NCBI GenBank assembly: GCA_004554205.1
Contig: SFNH01000021.1
Location: forward strand, 1 to 22,377
DNA from: Clostridium sp.
GTDB taxonomy: Bacteria > Bacillota > Clostridia > Lachnospirales > Lachnospiraceae
Reading direction: 5' to 3'
Length of the DNA: 22,377 nucleotides
In this document: piece by piece, positions 1 to 7,852 of the stretch
How the letters are laid out: every line of letters begins with the position of its first letter
Numbering within the stretch: position 1 is the stretch's first letter
Program-made: the position numbers and the translations under genes
Notes under the pieces: model-generated
What the model saw: the letters and a program-made list of their open reading frames with translations, nothing else
What the model was told of the DNA's origin: nothing
The model's database searches: none

Positions 1-69
1 CACAACCATACACAGGGTGAGGAGCATGGACGTCAGGCGCTTTAAAGATCGCTTCGTGTCTGTTTTCAT
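1..69 (-). CDS. Start of an exported protein (partial, runs off the window)
   Basis: Reading leftwards from an ATG at 69-67 gives 23 codons that are open to the window edge. They encode a basic start (KTDTKRSLKR) followed by a hydrophobic run (MLLTLCMVV), which is the layout of a signal peptide. A GGAG ribosome binding site lies 11 bases upstream (81-84). The gene begins 21 bases after the stop of the cell-wall-repeat protein, in the same direction, so the two probably share a transcript. A second ATG at 80-78, in another frame, sits almost on top of the ribosome binding site and gives no signal-like sequence, so it is less likely. The function of the mature protein cannot be seen here. Confidence 0.55.
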   Translation of the reverse strand, partial: MKTDTKRSLKRLTSMLLTLCMVV

Positions 70-90
70 TTTCGCTCATTCTCCTTTCTC

Positions 91-1737
91 TCAGAAATTC
101 AACCGCATTTTCCCGGGAAGATTTTCTGTATCTGCCCGATCGCCATGGGCTGCGACCAGCCCCCCCGCGTAGTGGTCGTCTTTGTTGTTCTTATCATAGT
201 GATAGTAGCCTAAGCCCTCATCACCGTTTCTCCATACGGGCCTGGACTCATCGGTGACCCTCGCAGCGAACTGGTCGTCGAGGATGATCAGGTAGCCATC
301 GTCCTTATCCTTTACGATGCGTCTCCTGCCCTTGACGACACTGCCGTTTGCGTTGACCACGTAGTAGCTGTTCGTCTCGCTGTCTTTCACAACGCCATAT
401 CCATAGTCCTCGTCTCCCTCGAGCCTGAGACCGTTGATATAGTATGTATTGTCCTTCCTCTGGAGACGGTTGCGGTTCCCGTATGCCTTCCCGTCCGACG
501 CGAATCCAAAGTGGTAGACGCCGTCCTTGATCTCGACCGCGATGTCCTTTCCGGTCTTCATGGATCCGTCGTTGAACTCGTCAGGTGAGAAGAGGTAGAG
601 ATCCGAGCGCTCGATTCCGTAAATATTTCCCTCGATAAAATCGCTTGAACTCCAGTTGTCAAGATCATACCGGGCGACAAATTCGCTCTTTCCGTCAAAG
701 AGGACGAACCCGCTCTGCATCCTGCCGATTCCGTCAAACGCGTAGTAGCGGCCGTTGATCTTGCGAATCTTGTTGCGGTAAACCTGACCGTTCCCGTCTG
801 TGTACCACCAACTGAACTTCTGACTGTTGTAATCGTCGGCGTCAAGGTTCTCTGACGGATACATCCAGAACCAGGAGTTCCTGATGAGCCCGCCGCCGTC
901 GTAGCCAGCAAAGTATTTGGCGGAGATATCGCTGACCGGAGTTTTCTTGTCCGCATCGCTTATGCTTCCCACCTTACTCCACCACGGAAGCATGATTCCG
1001 TTCTCATCAAAGCCGTAGCGAGCTCCGTTTATAGTCTTCTGCTTTAAGCTGTCGCCGCTGCTCTTTACCTTTTTCGCGTTGGTATCGAAGTAGAGCCACA
1101 TCTTGTCGTAGTCCGTGTAGTTTCTCCCCGCGACATCGCTGTCGAGTGAGGAGCCGCCAATCCCGTCTCCGATCCCGCCGTAGTCGAGCCATTCGCCAGC
1201 GAGGAGTTTCCCATCCTCACGGGCATAGTACAGACCGTCGACAAAGGGGTCGTCCGAATTCGCCACGACATCGCCGTTCTCATCGATCCAGCCCGAGAGC
1301 ATCTTTCCATTCTCGTCAAATATGTAGGTGGCCCCGCCGATGTTCCTTTTAAAGCTGTTGTTCTTGCGGCGGTAGGCCTTGCCATCCGCGCCGAAATAGT
1401 ACCAGCCCTCCTCGAACTCGCCGCCCGCGCCGTTCTCAGCATCGACAAAGACCCATGTGTTCTGGGCCATCCTGCCGTCCTCATCCACATAATAGTTTGC
1501 TTCCCTGTCCCGGAAGATGGTTTTCTTGAGCATAAGCCCATCCTTTGACAGGTAATACCAACTGTCCTTTGACTTTCTCCACGCCTCAGTCACCGGCTTG
1601 TCATCCTGATCCAGATATTCCCATCCGTTATCGATCTTATTCCAGCCCTCCGTCGCCTGCGCTGTCCCCGGAAAAAGGAACATCGAAAAACCAACAGACA
1701 TCGCTAAGGCTGCAACCGCCGTCATAGTTTTTTTCAT
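91..1737 (-). CDS. Secreted protein with choline-binding-like cell-wall repeats
   Basis: The 548-residue product starts with a signal peptide (basic KK, hydrophobic core, likely cleavage after AQA near residue 28). The remainder is almost entirely degenerate aromatic repeats of the CW_binding_1 / glucan-binding type, such as GWEYLDQDDKP, SWYYLSKDGLM, GWYYFGADGKAY and RYYAFDGIGRMQ, in which Trp/Tyr pairs precede a turn containing D-G. Such repeats bind choline or other wall sugars and attach proteins to the cell surface. No catalytic domain is recognisable, so this is probably an adhesin-like or scaffold wall protein; I cannot name a substrate. A GGGAGG site lies 9 bases upstream of the ATG. 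The gene follows holA by 133 bases and appears to be a separate unit whose partner is the exported protein that starts at 69. Confidence 0.8.
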   Translation of the reverse strand: MKKTMTAVAALAMSVGFSMFLFPGTAQATEGWNKIDNGWEYLDQDDKPVTEAWRKSKDSWYYLSKDGLMLKKTIFRDREANYYVDEDGRMAQNTWVFVDAENGAGGEFEEGWYYFGADGKAYRRKNNSFKRNIGGATYIFDENGKMLSGWIDENGDVVANSDDPFVDGLYYAREDGKLLAGEWLDYGGIGDGIGGSSLDSDVAGRNYTDYDKMWLYFDTNAKKVKSSGDSLKQKTINGARYGFDENGIMLPWWSKVGSISDADKKTPVSDISAKYFAGYDGGGLIRNSWFWMYPSENLDADDYNSQKFSWWYTDGNGQVYRNKIRKINGRYYAFDGIGRMQSGFVLFDGKSEFVARYDLDNWSSSDFIEGNIYGIERSDLYLFSPDEFNDGSMKTGKDIAVEIKDGVYHFGFASDGKAYGNRNRLQRKDNTYYINGLRLEGDEDYGYGVVKDSETNSYYVVNANGSVVKGRRRIVKDKDDGYLIILDDQFAARVTDESRPVWRNGDEGLGYYHYDKNNKDDHYAGGLVAAHGDRADTENLPGKMRLNF

Positions 1738-1870
1738 TTACCTTGCCCTCCCTCGTAGCACAATAAAGCTATTTATCCTGTTACTGGTCATATTACCATT
1801 TTTCCACAAAAAAGTCCACAAAAATTTATAATTCGGTAACAGATACCAGCCGGAAAAGAAATCAGACATA

Positions 1871-2842
1871 TCAGTACTCCTTCGTTATCAAAAGCTCCAC
1901 CGCCAGCCGGTCCTTAAGCCGCCCGCTCTTGACCGCCTCCTCCGCCTCCACACACTCATTCACATAGGAGAGGATCTGCTCACGGGAAAAGCGGCGCGCC
2001 TGGGGCATGGTCTTTCCGACCAGAAATGGCTGCATTTTCAGTCTGGACGCGATGGCTCCCTTATCCAGTCCCTTCGCCGCCATCTCCTTCACCTGAAGAA
2101 TCTGGTTGAACTGACGCGCGATCAAAAACAGGATTCGCATGGGCGGTTCTTTAAGCGTCAGAAGATCCTCATATAAGTTCATCGCTTTTCTGGTATCACG
2201 GTTTACGATTGCCGAAACCATCTCAAAAATTCTGTTGGTGACCTGCACGGTGCAGACCGCCCTCACATCTTCCTCCGTAATAACTTCCCGCCCCATAGTA
2301 TAGCTGATAAGCTTTTCAAGCTCTGTCCGGATATGCTCCATATCGTCTCCGGTCATACTTAAGAATACGTCCATGGTGCGCGCCGTGATTTTTTTCCCTT
2401 CCTTTGCCAGAATGCCGCCGGCCCACCTTGCAAGCTGGGAAGCGTCCTGCCGCGTCATCTCGGCGGCATAGCCGAGCTCCTTCACCTTTTTAAAGAGTCT
2501 GCCGCGCTTGTCCACCTCCGACTCCACAAAGAGAAGCACCGTGGTGTCCGGCATTGAGGGCAGGTAATTCACGAGCACATCCGCGGCGCTCCTAAAAAGC
2601 CCGCTGTCCTCGATGATGATCAGACGTTTTTCAGCGAAAAATGGCATCGTGTCCGCAAGGCGGATCACCTCGTCGAGATCCGCTCCCTTCCCCTCAAAAG
2701 AGGAAATGTTCATGGCATCGCCCCCGGCGATCGCCTCCTTTAAGCGGTTCTTATAGCTGTTTTTTAAAAAACTCTCCTCTCCATACAAAAGATAAACAGG
2801 GCGAAAGGAGCACTCCCTGATATCCTGGTTTAATGTCTGCAT
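1871..2842 (-). CDS. holA: DNA polymerase III delta subunit
   Basis: The 323-residue product matches HolA, the clamp-loader delta subunit that opens the beta clamp for loading on DNA. It begins with the family signature FRPVYLLYGEESFLKNSYKNRL, continues with an AAA+-like fold (FFAEKRLIIIEDSGLF, with LLFVESEVDKRGRLFK) and ends with a helical collar domain (residues about 210-320, NRIFEMVSAIVNRDTRKAM). Delta naturally lacks a working Walker A. I chose the ATG at 2842 because GGTGGAG lies 7 bases upstream; a GTG seven codons earlier lies upstream of that site and is unlikely. The gene is last in the operon that begins with the ABC exporter, but a 195-base gap with a palindrome and a TATAAT box suggests it also has its own promoter. 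Confidence 0.93.
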   Translation of the reverse strand: MQTLNQDIRECSFRPVYLLYGEESFLKNSYKNRLKEAIAGGDAMNISSFEGKGADLDEVIRLADTMPFFAEKRLIIIEDSGLFRSAADVLVNYLPSMPDTTVLLFVESEVDKRGRLFKKVKELGYAAEMTRQDASQLARWAGGILAKEGKKITARTMDVFLSMTGDDMEHIRTELEKLISYTMGREVITEEDVRAVCTVQVTNRIFEMVSAIVNRDTRKAMNLYEDLLTLKEPPMRILFLIARQFNQILQVKEMAAKGLDKGAIASRLKMQPFLVGKTMPQARRFSREQILSYVNECVEAEEAVKSGRLKDRLAVELLITKEY

Positions 2843-2898
2843 CTTATCTCTCCACCGTCTCACGCCTGTCCGCGTTTTTCACAAATGTAACTTTTACC

Positions 2899-2904
2899 AT
2901 TATA
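2899..2904 (-). promoter_or_regulatory. Probable -10 box of a holA promoter
   Basis: On the minus strand a perfect TATAAT occurs 57 bases upstream of the holA start and is followed by GGTAA. No good -35 box is seen at 16-18 bases, so the promoter is supported mainly by the -10 box and its place in an A+T-rich stretch just after the palindromic repeat. Confidence 0.45.
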
Positions 2905-2923
2905 CATGAAAATGTGAAAAAGC

Positions 2924-2960
2924 GCCACAGGTTTCGCTTTTGTCCGGTCGCCGGGTGTAA
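2924..2960 (-). repeat. Dispersed 37-bp repeat module, copy 1
   Basis: Read on the minus strand, this stretch (core CCGGCGACCGGACAAAAG) matches 33 of 37 positions with 13366-13402 on the plus strand (core CCGGCGACCGAACAAAAG). It abuts the 65-bp palindrome at 2957-3021 and ends just before the presumed holA promoter. It is non-coding here. No function is known to me. Confidence 0.75.
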
Positions 2961-3021
2961 CAGTTCAGCTATACGGCTCACCTCGGGCCGGCTAGCCCCA
3001 GCCGTGCGGCCAAACTGTTAC
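2957..3021. repeat. 65-bp palindromic repeat between comEC and holA
   Basis: The left arm starts GTAACAGTTCAGCTATACGG and the right arm ends GCCAAACTGTTAC; together they form a stem of about 22 pairs with three mismatches and two G-T pairs. The centre contains a further GGGC/GCCC hairpin. The first 21 bases match the left end of the 421-bp element at 13051 in 20 positions, and the right arm carries the same TTTGGCC variant as the right end of that element. It could act as a transcript-processing or termination hairpin inside the operon, but it has no following T-tract on either strand. Confidence 0.75.
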
Positions 3022-3037
3022 CCTAAGTATGCGGACT

Positions 3038-5440
3038 TTACCGGTTTTTATTCAGCTTAACCCCTTTCCCGTCCGTCCGGATAATCACAGCCCCAAAATC
3101 GCGGGTGATAAGGGGCTCCACTTCACACTCTCTTAAGCGGTCGAGCACCTCCCTGTGGGGATGGCCGTAGCGGTTCCCCTCCCCGCAGGAGATTACCGCA
3201 AAGGCGGGAGAGAGCGCTTCCAGCCATTCCGCGCTCGTGGAGGTGTCCGAGCCGTGGTGCGCGACCTTTAAGACAAGACAGTCCGACAGCGCTTCCCGCT
3301 CCGCCAGGGGGCCGTCGAGCAGTTTTCTCTCTCCCTCCGCGCTCATGTCCCCGGTGAGCAGCATGCAAAACGAGCCGTAATCGGCGCGGAGCACGAGGGA
3401 ATGTTCATTCCTCTCCTCCTCGCCATCTCCCGGCACAGCTTCCCTGTCGGGATAAAGGCAGGATAAACGCAGCTTCCCCGCAGAGATAACATCGCCCCGC
3501 CCCATCCAGTGCACACGGCAGCCACGGCTCACCGCCAGCTTTTCGAGCTCGCCGTAAATGTCCCCGCCCCGCCCCGCCGCGGGCAGGACGAGATTTTTCA
3601 CCGCGATCTCCTCCTGATCCCGCAGAAGATACAGGATGCCGCTTATGTGATCCTGATCCGCGTGGCTTACGATGGCGTAATCAATCCGGCGGATTCCATT
3701 GCTTAAGAGAAACGGCGCGAGGCTGTCCGCACCGAGATTTTTCCGGTCCGTGCTGCCGCAGTCTGACAGGATCGTCGCCTGCCTCGTCCGCAGGCAGACT
3801 CCGTCGCCCTGCCCCACGTCCAGGAATGTCACTGAGAGCCCACGCACGGGAAGCGGAAGCAGGATAAAGAGCGCAGCTCCAAGCGCGAAAAGCCGCCTCC
3901 TGCCCCGCCCGTCACCGCGGGCTATGCCGGATAAGAGAAGCGCCAGAATTCCATAGTACAGCCCGATCTGCCAGCATTCCGGCCTCCCGGCGATCACATT
4001 GCTCCCCGGAAGACGTCCGAACAGCTCACAGCACCACTCATACCACCAGAGCACCGCACGGCCTCCGCCTGTAAAAAACCTCGCCGCGGGAAGACTCACG
4101 CAGGAGAGCGCGATCCCGCCGACGCCGGTTCCGATCACGATGCTGAGAAGCGGAACCACGAGAAGGTTTAAGAAGATACCGTAAAGCGGAGCACAGAAGA
4201 AATGGTACAAAAGAACCGGGAGTGTCACAAGCTGTATCCCCACGCCGGCGCAAAAGGCTCCGGAAATCGCCGTACCTCCGAATTTCCGGGCAAGGAGACG
4301 CGCCGCGCCGCATACGCCGATGACAGCAAGGAAAGAGAGCTGCACGCCCGCCTGGGTGATCAGGTACGGGCTGTCCCAGAAGAGAGCGAGGGCCGCGAGC
4401 GCAAGAGACGACAGAGGATCGCTCGTCCGCCCCAGGTAAGACGCGAGATAACCGCAGAGCGCCATGATGAGCGCCCGGAGCACCGACGAGGACGAGCCCG
4501 TGAGAATCCCGTAGGCGATCAGGACAGCCCCGCCCGCAAGCCCGGAAAGCCCGTATCCCGCGCCCAGCCTGCGCATCATGCCGTAGACCGCAAGGCTCAC
4601 AAGGGACAGGTGGAGCCCGCTCACCGCCAGCAGATGGGCGATCCCGTTTCTCCGGTACAGATCCCGGATCTCCCCCGGAAGCTCTGCTCCGTCGCCCAAG
4701 ATCACCGCCTGAAATACGCCGGAATCGTTCCCGGTTGTTTCCGAAAGCCTCCCCTCCGCCCAGATTTTCAGTTGGTAAAGCCCCTCCCCGAGCAGATCTG
4801 ACGAGTTATCCTTAACCTTCCGCGAATCGGCGAACATCCGATACGTCAGCTTCCGCGAGCGATAGCAGAGCCGGTAGTCAAACTCGCCCGGATTGCGCGG
4901 TTTTTCAAAGGCGGAGCACTCGCCGCGCACCATAACACGGTTTCCCATCTTTACCGCATCCGTCGAGGCGCCGCCCACATAGACCTCAAGCCTTCTTAAA
5001 TGATACCTGTCTTTTGAGCCTCCAGGCGCTTTTCCGCTCCCGTTCTTTTCATCTGTCTCCTGCACGCGGACATTTTTAAGCGTCACCACAAGCCAGTCGC
5101 CCTTATGCTCCTTCAACGCCACAACGCCTTCGGCTGCGATCCTCTCCCCGTCAAGCCCAAGCGACAGCTCCCGCGCGGCGACCCGCTGCTCCTGCCATGC
5201 CCGTCCCATTCCGGCGCACACAAAGAAAGGCAGAAGCCACAGCCATATGCTCCTGCCTTTTATGAGACGCGTGACCGCGCCGGTCTTTTGGCGTCCTCCG
5301 CCCCCGTCCGCACGCCTGACCGCACGGGCAAAGCAGGCGGGCAGCAAAACAGCCGCTGCCGCCGCCGCCATTTTTAAAACCACGCTTCCCTGCAGGATGA
5401 TTGCCTCTCCAAGTACGAATCCACCTGTCAAAAGCAGCAA
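3038..5440 (-). CDS. comEC: ComEC/Rec2 DNA-uptake channel protein
   Basis: The roughly 800-residue product has the full ComEC layout. Membrane helices and a DUF4131-like soluble part come first (residues 1-230). The competence domain follows (about 235-510) with the hallmark ILGDGAELPGEIRDLYRRNG and AHLLAVSGLHLSL. The C-terminal metallo-beta-lactamase domain (about 535-790) has FLDVGQGDG, the metal motif SHADQDH and LKVAHHGSDTS. ComEC carries single-stranded DNA across the cell membrane during natural transformation; the last domain may degrade the other strand. The only canonical start is TTG at 5440, but it lies 21 bases from a perfect AGGAGG. The codons just before it (ATC AAA CGA CCA) read like a normal ComEC start, so translation may begin upstream on a rare codon near 5452. 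It follows the GerMN gene without a real gap. Confidence 0.92.
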   Translation of the reverse strand: MLLLTGGFVLGEAIILQGSVVLKMAAAAAAVLLPACFARAVRRADGGGGRQKTGAVTRLIKGRSIWLWLLPFFVCAGMGRAWQEQRVAARELSLGLDGERIAAEGVVALKEHKGDWLVVTLKNVRVQETDEKNGSGKAPGGSKDRYHLRRLEVYVGGASTDAVKMGNRVMVRGECSAFEKPRNPGEFDYRLCYRSRKLTYRMFADSRKVKDNSSDLLGEGLYQLKIWAEGRLSETTGNDSGVFQAVILGDGAELPGEIRDLYRRNGIAHLLAVSGLHLSLVSLAVYGMMRRLGAGYGLSGLAGGAVLIAYGILTGSSSSVLRALIMALCGYLASYLGRTSDPLSSLALAALALFWDSPYLITQAGVQLSFLAVIGVCGAARLLARKFGGTAISGAFCAGVGIQLVTLPVLLYHFFCAPLYGIFLNLLVVPLLSIVIGTGVGGIALSCVSLPAARFFTGGGRAVLWWYEWCCELFGRLPGSNVIAGRPECWQIGLYYGILALLLSGIARGDGRGRRRLFALGAALFILLPLPVRGLSVTFLDVGQGDGVCLRTRQATILSDCGSTDRKNLGADSLAPFLLSNGIRRIDYAIVSHADQDHISGILYLLRDQEEIAVKNLVLPAAGRGGDIYGELEKLAVSRGCRVHWMGRGDVISAGKLRLSCLYPDREAVPGDGEEERNEHSLVLRADYGSFCMLLTGDMSAEGERKLLDGPLAEREALSDCLVLKVAHHGSDTSTSAEWLEALSPAFAVISCGEGNRYGHPHREVLDRLRECEVEPLITRDFGAVIIRTDGKGVKLNKNR

Positions 5441-5454
5441 TGGTCGTTTGATCG

Positions 5455-6387
5455 TTACGTTCCTCCTATATAATCAAGATTCCGCTCAAACATGGCGCCA
5501 AGAGGGATCGTCTCTCTGAACGTCACGTTCTGATCCCCGTTCACCGTAATCTGCACCCGGCTTACGGAGGACAGCTCCGATAAGGAATTCACAATGGAAT
5601 AAATCGGAATATAATCCTTCACCTCCAGCGGGTTAGAGAGAAAGGAAGTATTAAAGTTCAGGTAACACACATTCTCATTGACCGAGACATTCAAAAGCTT
5701 CGTGTCGGGGTCGAGCGTCGGCTCAAGCCCCGGCGTCTCCGGCCCGCCGATCAGCTCCTCTAAGATGACCTTTTCCACGGAGGTATTGATATTGTGCATC
5801 ACGCTCCGCTTCTCCGGGTACAGCTTTTCGCCCTCCGTATCCGTGAAGTACAGCGTCAGCTCCGTCCGCTCATAGGCATTGACGTCGCTGATACCGTCCA
5901 CAAAATCCGGCGCCGACAGCATTCCCACCGGCATCCCGTTCATGTCGAGAAGCGGCTGGTCGCCGGAGTAGATATTGATATAGTCGATTCCCGGTATCTG
6001 CGTCAGCGTTCTGGTGAGCGCCGCCCTGCACAGAATCTCGCGGTAGGATTTCATGCCGGTATAGTTGTTGTCAAAAAACAGATACAGCACCATGTCCTCC
6101 TTGCGCGAGCCGAGATAGACAACCTTCTCCGAGAGCGCCACCTGCGCCTCCACATCCGCGGGGACATTCATAAGCTGCTCCATCAGCTCATCGGTGAGAA
6201 CGGCCGAATCCGTCGTCTTCGTCCGGTAGTCCTGCGCCACGAGCTTTGTCATGGCGGGGTTTAAGTAATATACCTGATACGTCGTCTCGCCCGCATCCGG
6301 GCGCTTCTTTTCGCCTTTGCAGCCCGCAAGGCCCGCTGTGAGCAGGAGCGCCGCCAAAAGGAGCGGCGCTTTCCACAATCGTTTCAT
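5455..6387 (-). CDS. GerMN-domain lipoprotein
   Basis: The 310-residue product has a lipoprotein signal (basic KRLWK, hydrophobic stretch, lipobox LAGC about 22 residues in). It ends in a GerMN domain (about residues 165-305) with features such as ELTLYFTDTEGEKLYPEKR, VILEELIGGP and VCYLNFNTSF. A weaker, similar fold may precede it (TTYQVYYLNPAMTKLV). GerMN domains occur in the germination protein GerM and in many lipoproteins downstream of sensor kinases; they are thought to act at the cell envelope. AAGGAGG stands 6 bases before the second of two tandem ATGs, so I use the second; the first at 6390 is only 3 bases away. The gene begins 13 bases after the histidine kinase stop, and its stop codon lies inside the comEC start region. 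Confidence 0.85.
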   Translation of the reverse strand: MKRLWKAPLLLAALLLTAGLAGCKGEKKRPDAGETTYQVYYLNPAMTKLVAQDYRTKTTDSAVLTDELMEQLMNVPADVEAQVALSEKVVYLGSRKEDMVLYLFFDNNYTGMKSYREILCRAALTRTLTQIPGIDYINIYSGDQPLLDMNGMPVGMLSAPDFVDGISDVNAYERTELTLYFTDTEGEKLYPEKRSVMHNINTSVEKVILEELIGGPETPGLEPTLDPDTKLLNVSVNENVCYLNFNTSFLSNPLEVKDYIPIYSIVNSLSELSSVSRVQITVNGDQNVTFRETIPLGAMFERNLDYIGGT

Positions 6388-6400
6388 CATCCGCCTCCTT

Positions 6401-7852
6401 CTACGCGATATAGTTTAACGGGATCCGGAGGGTGAAGGTACTCCCCTCCCCTTCCCTGCTGTTTAATTTAATGGCGCCCTTGTGCATCAGCACAACATTC
6501 CGCGTGATCGCAAGCCCGAGGCCGCTCCCTCCGGTCTCGCGCGAGCGCGCCTTGTCCACCCGGTAGAATCGCTCGAAGATCCGGTCCTGCACCTCCTCGG
6601 GGATACCGATACCGGAATCCGCCACCTTGAGGTAAAAGAATTTATGGTCCGCATCTAACGTCACCCGCACCCAGCCTTCCTCCACATTGTACTTGATCGC
6701 GTTCTCCACAAGGTTCGAGATGGCGAGGGAGAGCTTCACCTCGTCCACATCTGCCGTCACCTCCCGGATGCTCTCGAAGATCAGCTCGACCTTCCGCCTG
6801 TTTGCGATCGGGCGCAGCCGCTTTAATATCTGCTTCACGAGGGTATTTAAGTTTACCTGGCTGATGTTTAATTCCGCCTCGGATTTATCCATCTTCACGA
6901 GAGATAAAAGATCGTCGATGATCTTGCTCTCCCGGTCGATCTCATCGGAAATATTCTCCATAAATTCCCGGTACAGCTCCACCGGCGCTTCCTCCATCCC
7001 CATCAGGGAGTCCGCCAGCACCCGAATCGAGGTGATCGGAGTCTTTAACTCATGGGAGACACTGGAGACGAACTCCTGGCGGGACTGATCCACCTCGCGG
7101 AGCTTCGTGATCGTGAGGGCAACCGCGTCGGAGATCTCACGGGTCTCCCGGTATGTACCCGCACTGATGTCGGTGTCAAGCGCGCCTTCCGCCACATGGT
7201 TTAACTTACTCTGAAATTCGCGGAAGGGCCGAAGCAGCACCACCGCAGCCGCCACGGCCGCAATGCTCAGCACGAGCGTAACGATGATCTGAAACAAAAG
7301 CGCCTTATCTCCCACCGTGTCCGCGAGCAGGGCGATCGCCTCCGTCGAGGCGGTGATGACGAGCGCGCCGTCGATGGTCTTATCCGGCGTTGCCCCGTAA
7401 ATGGGGATCGCCTGGGCGAAATAGTGCTTGTCCCTGTTGTATCTGCTGCTACTCTCCCCCTGAAAGCAGCGAATGACCTCCTCCGCAATGTGGAGCCGGT
7501 TCTCCGCTATGTGAAAGGTATCCTGAATAATGCGGAAGTCCTTATTGACCACCACGATCCGCCCGTTGTATACATCCGCTATCGTCTCGATCTCGCTGTT
7601 CATCGCGGCACGATCCTCGCCGGTCAGATACCCGGCGCGGGTCATCTTACTGCTTAAGATCCGGCACTGGTTCTGGACTTCCACCATACGGCCGTCGATC
7701 TCATTCTGCTTTACCGAAGTGAGCACCGTCTGCGTGCACAGGACCATCGGAACCATGCCGAACACCACTAAGAGCGCCACGATCGGCACCCGCAGACTGA
7801 TCGTGAACTTCTGCTTCCACGGGAGCTGAAGATTTTTAATGTTATACGCCAT
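6401..7852 (-). CDS. Membrane sensor histidine kinase, no adjacent response regulator
   Basis: The 483-residue product has one membrane helix at about 21-45, an extracellular sensing region (46-180, Cache-like in length), a second helix (184-209), a HAMP linker (about 208-255), the phospho-acceptor H-box SHELKTP with His267, and a catalytic ATPase domain with the N-box (NLVENAIKYN, Asn384), G1 (DSGIGIP, Asp412) and G2 (GGSGLGLAI). All catalytic residues look intact. The start overlaps the degV stop by 11 bases and has only a weak ribosome binding site, suggesting coupled translation. No response regulator is encoded in the window, so its partner must lie elsewhere. The downstream GerMN lipoprotein may modulate or be sensed by it, which is an inference from position. 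Confidence 0.93.
   Translation of the reverse strand: MAYNIKNLQLPWKQKFTISLRVPIVALLVVFGMVPMVLCTQTVLTSVKQNEIDGRMVEVQNQCRILSSKMTRAGYLTGEDRAAMNSEIETIADVYNGRIVVVNKDFRIIQDTFHIAENRLHIAEEVIRCFQGESSSRYNRDKHYFAQAIPIYGATPDKTIDGALVITASTEAIALLADTVGDKALLFQIIVTLVLSIAAVAAAVVLLRPFREFQSKLNHVAEGALDTDISAGTYRETREISDAVALTITKLREVDQSRQEFVSSVSHELKTPITSIRVLADSLMGMEEAPVELYREFMENISDEIDRESKIIDDLLSLVKMDKSEAELNISQVNLNTLVKQILKRLRPIANRRKVELIFESIREVTADVDEVKLSLAISNLVENAIKYNVEEGWVRVTLDADHKFFYLKVADSGIGIPEEVQDRIFERFYRVDKARSRETGGSGLGLAITRNVVLMHKGAIKLNSREGEGSTFTLRIPLNYIA

Noticed and set aside
1778..1842. CTGTTAC...GTAACAG inverted pair upstream of the wall-repeat gene, as another family member
   Set aside because: Only seven bases pair, the 51-base interior is plain A/T-rich DNA, and neither the CAG nor the TTTGGCC end extension is present.
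4202..4801. A 199-codon open frame on the plus strand opposite comEC
   Set aside because: It lies wholly within the comEC coding region, has low-complexity composition and no start signals.
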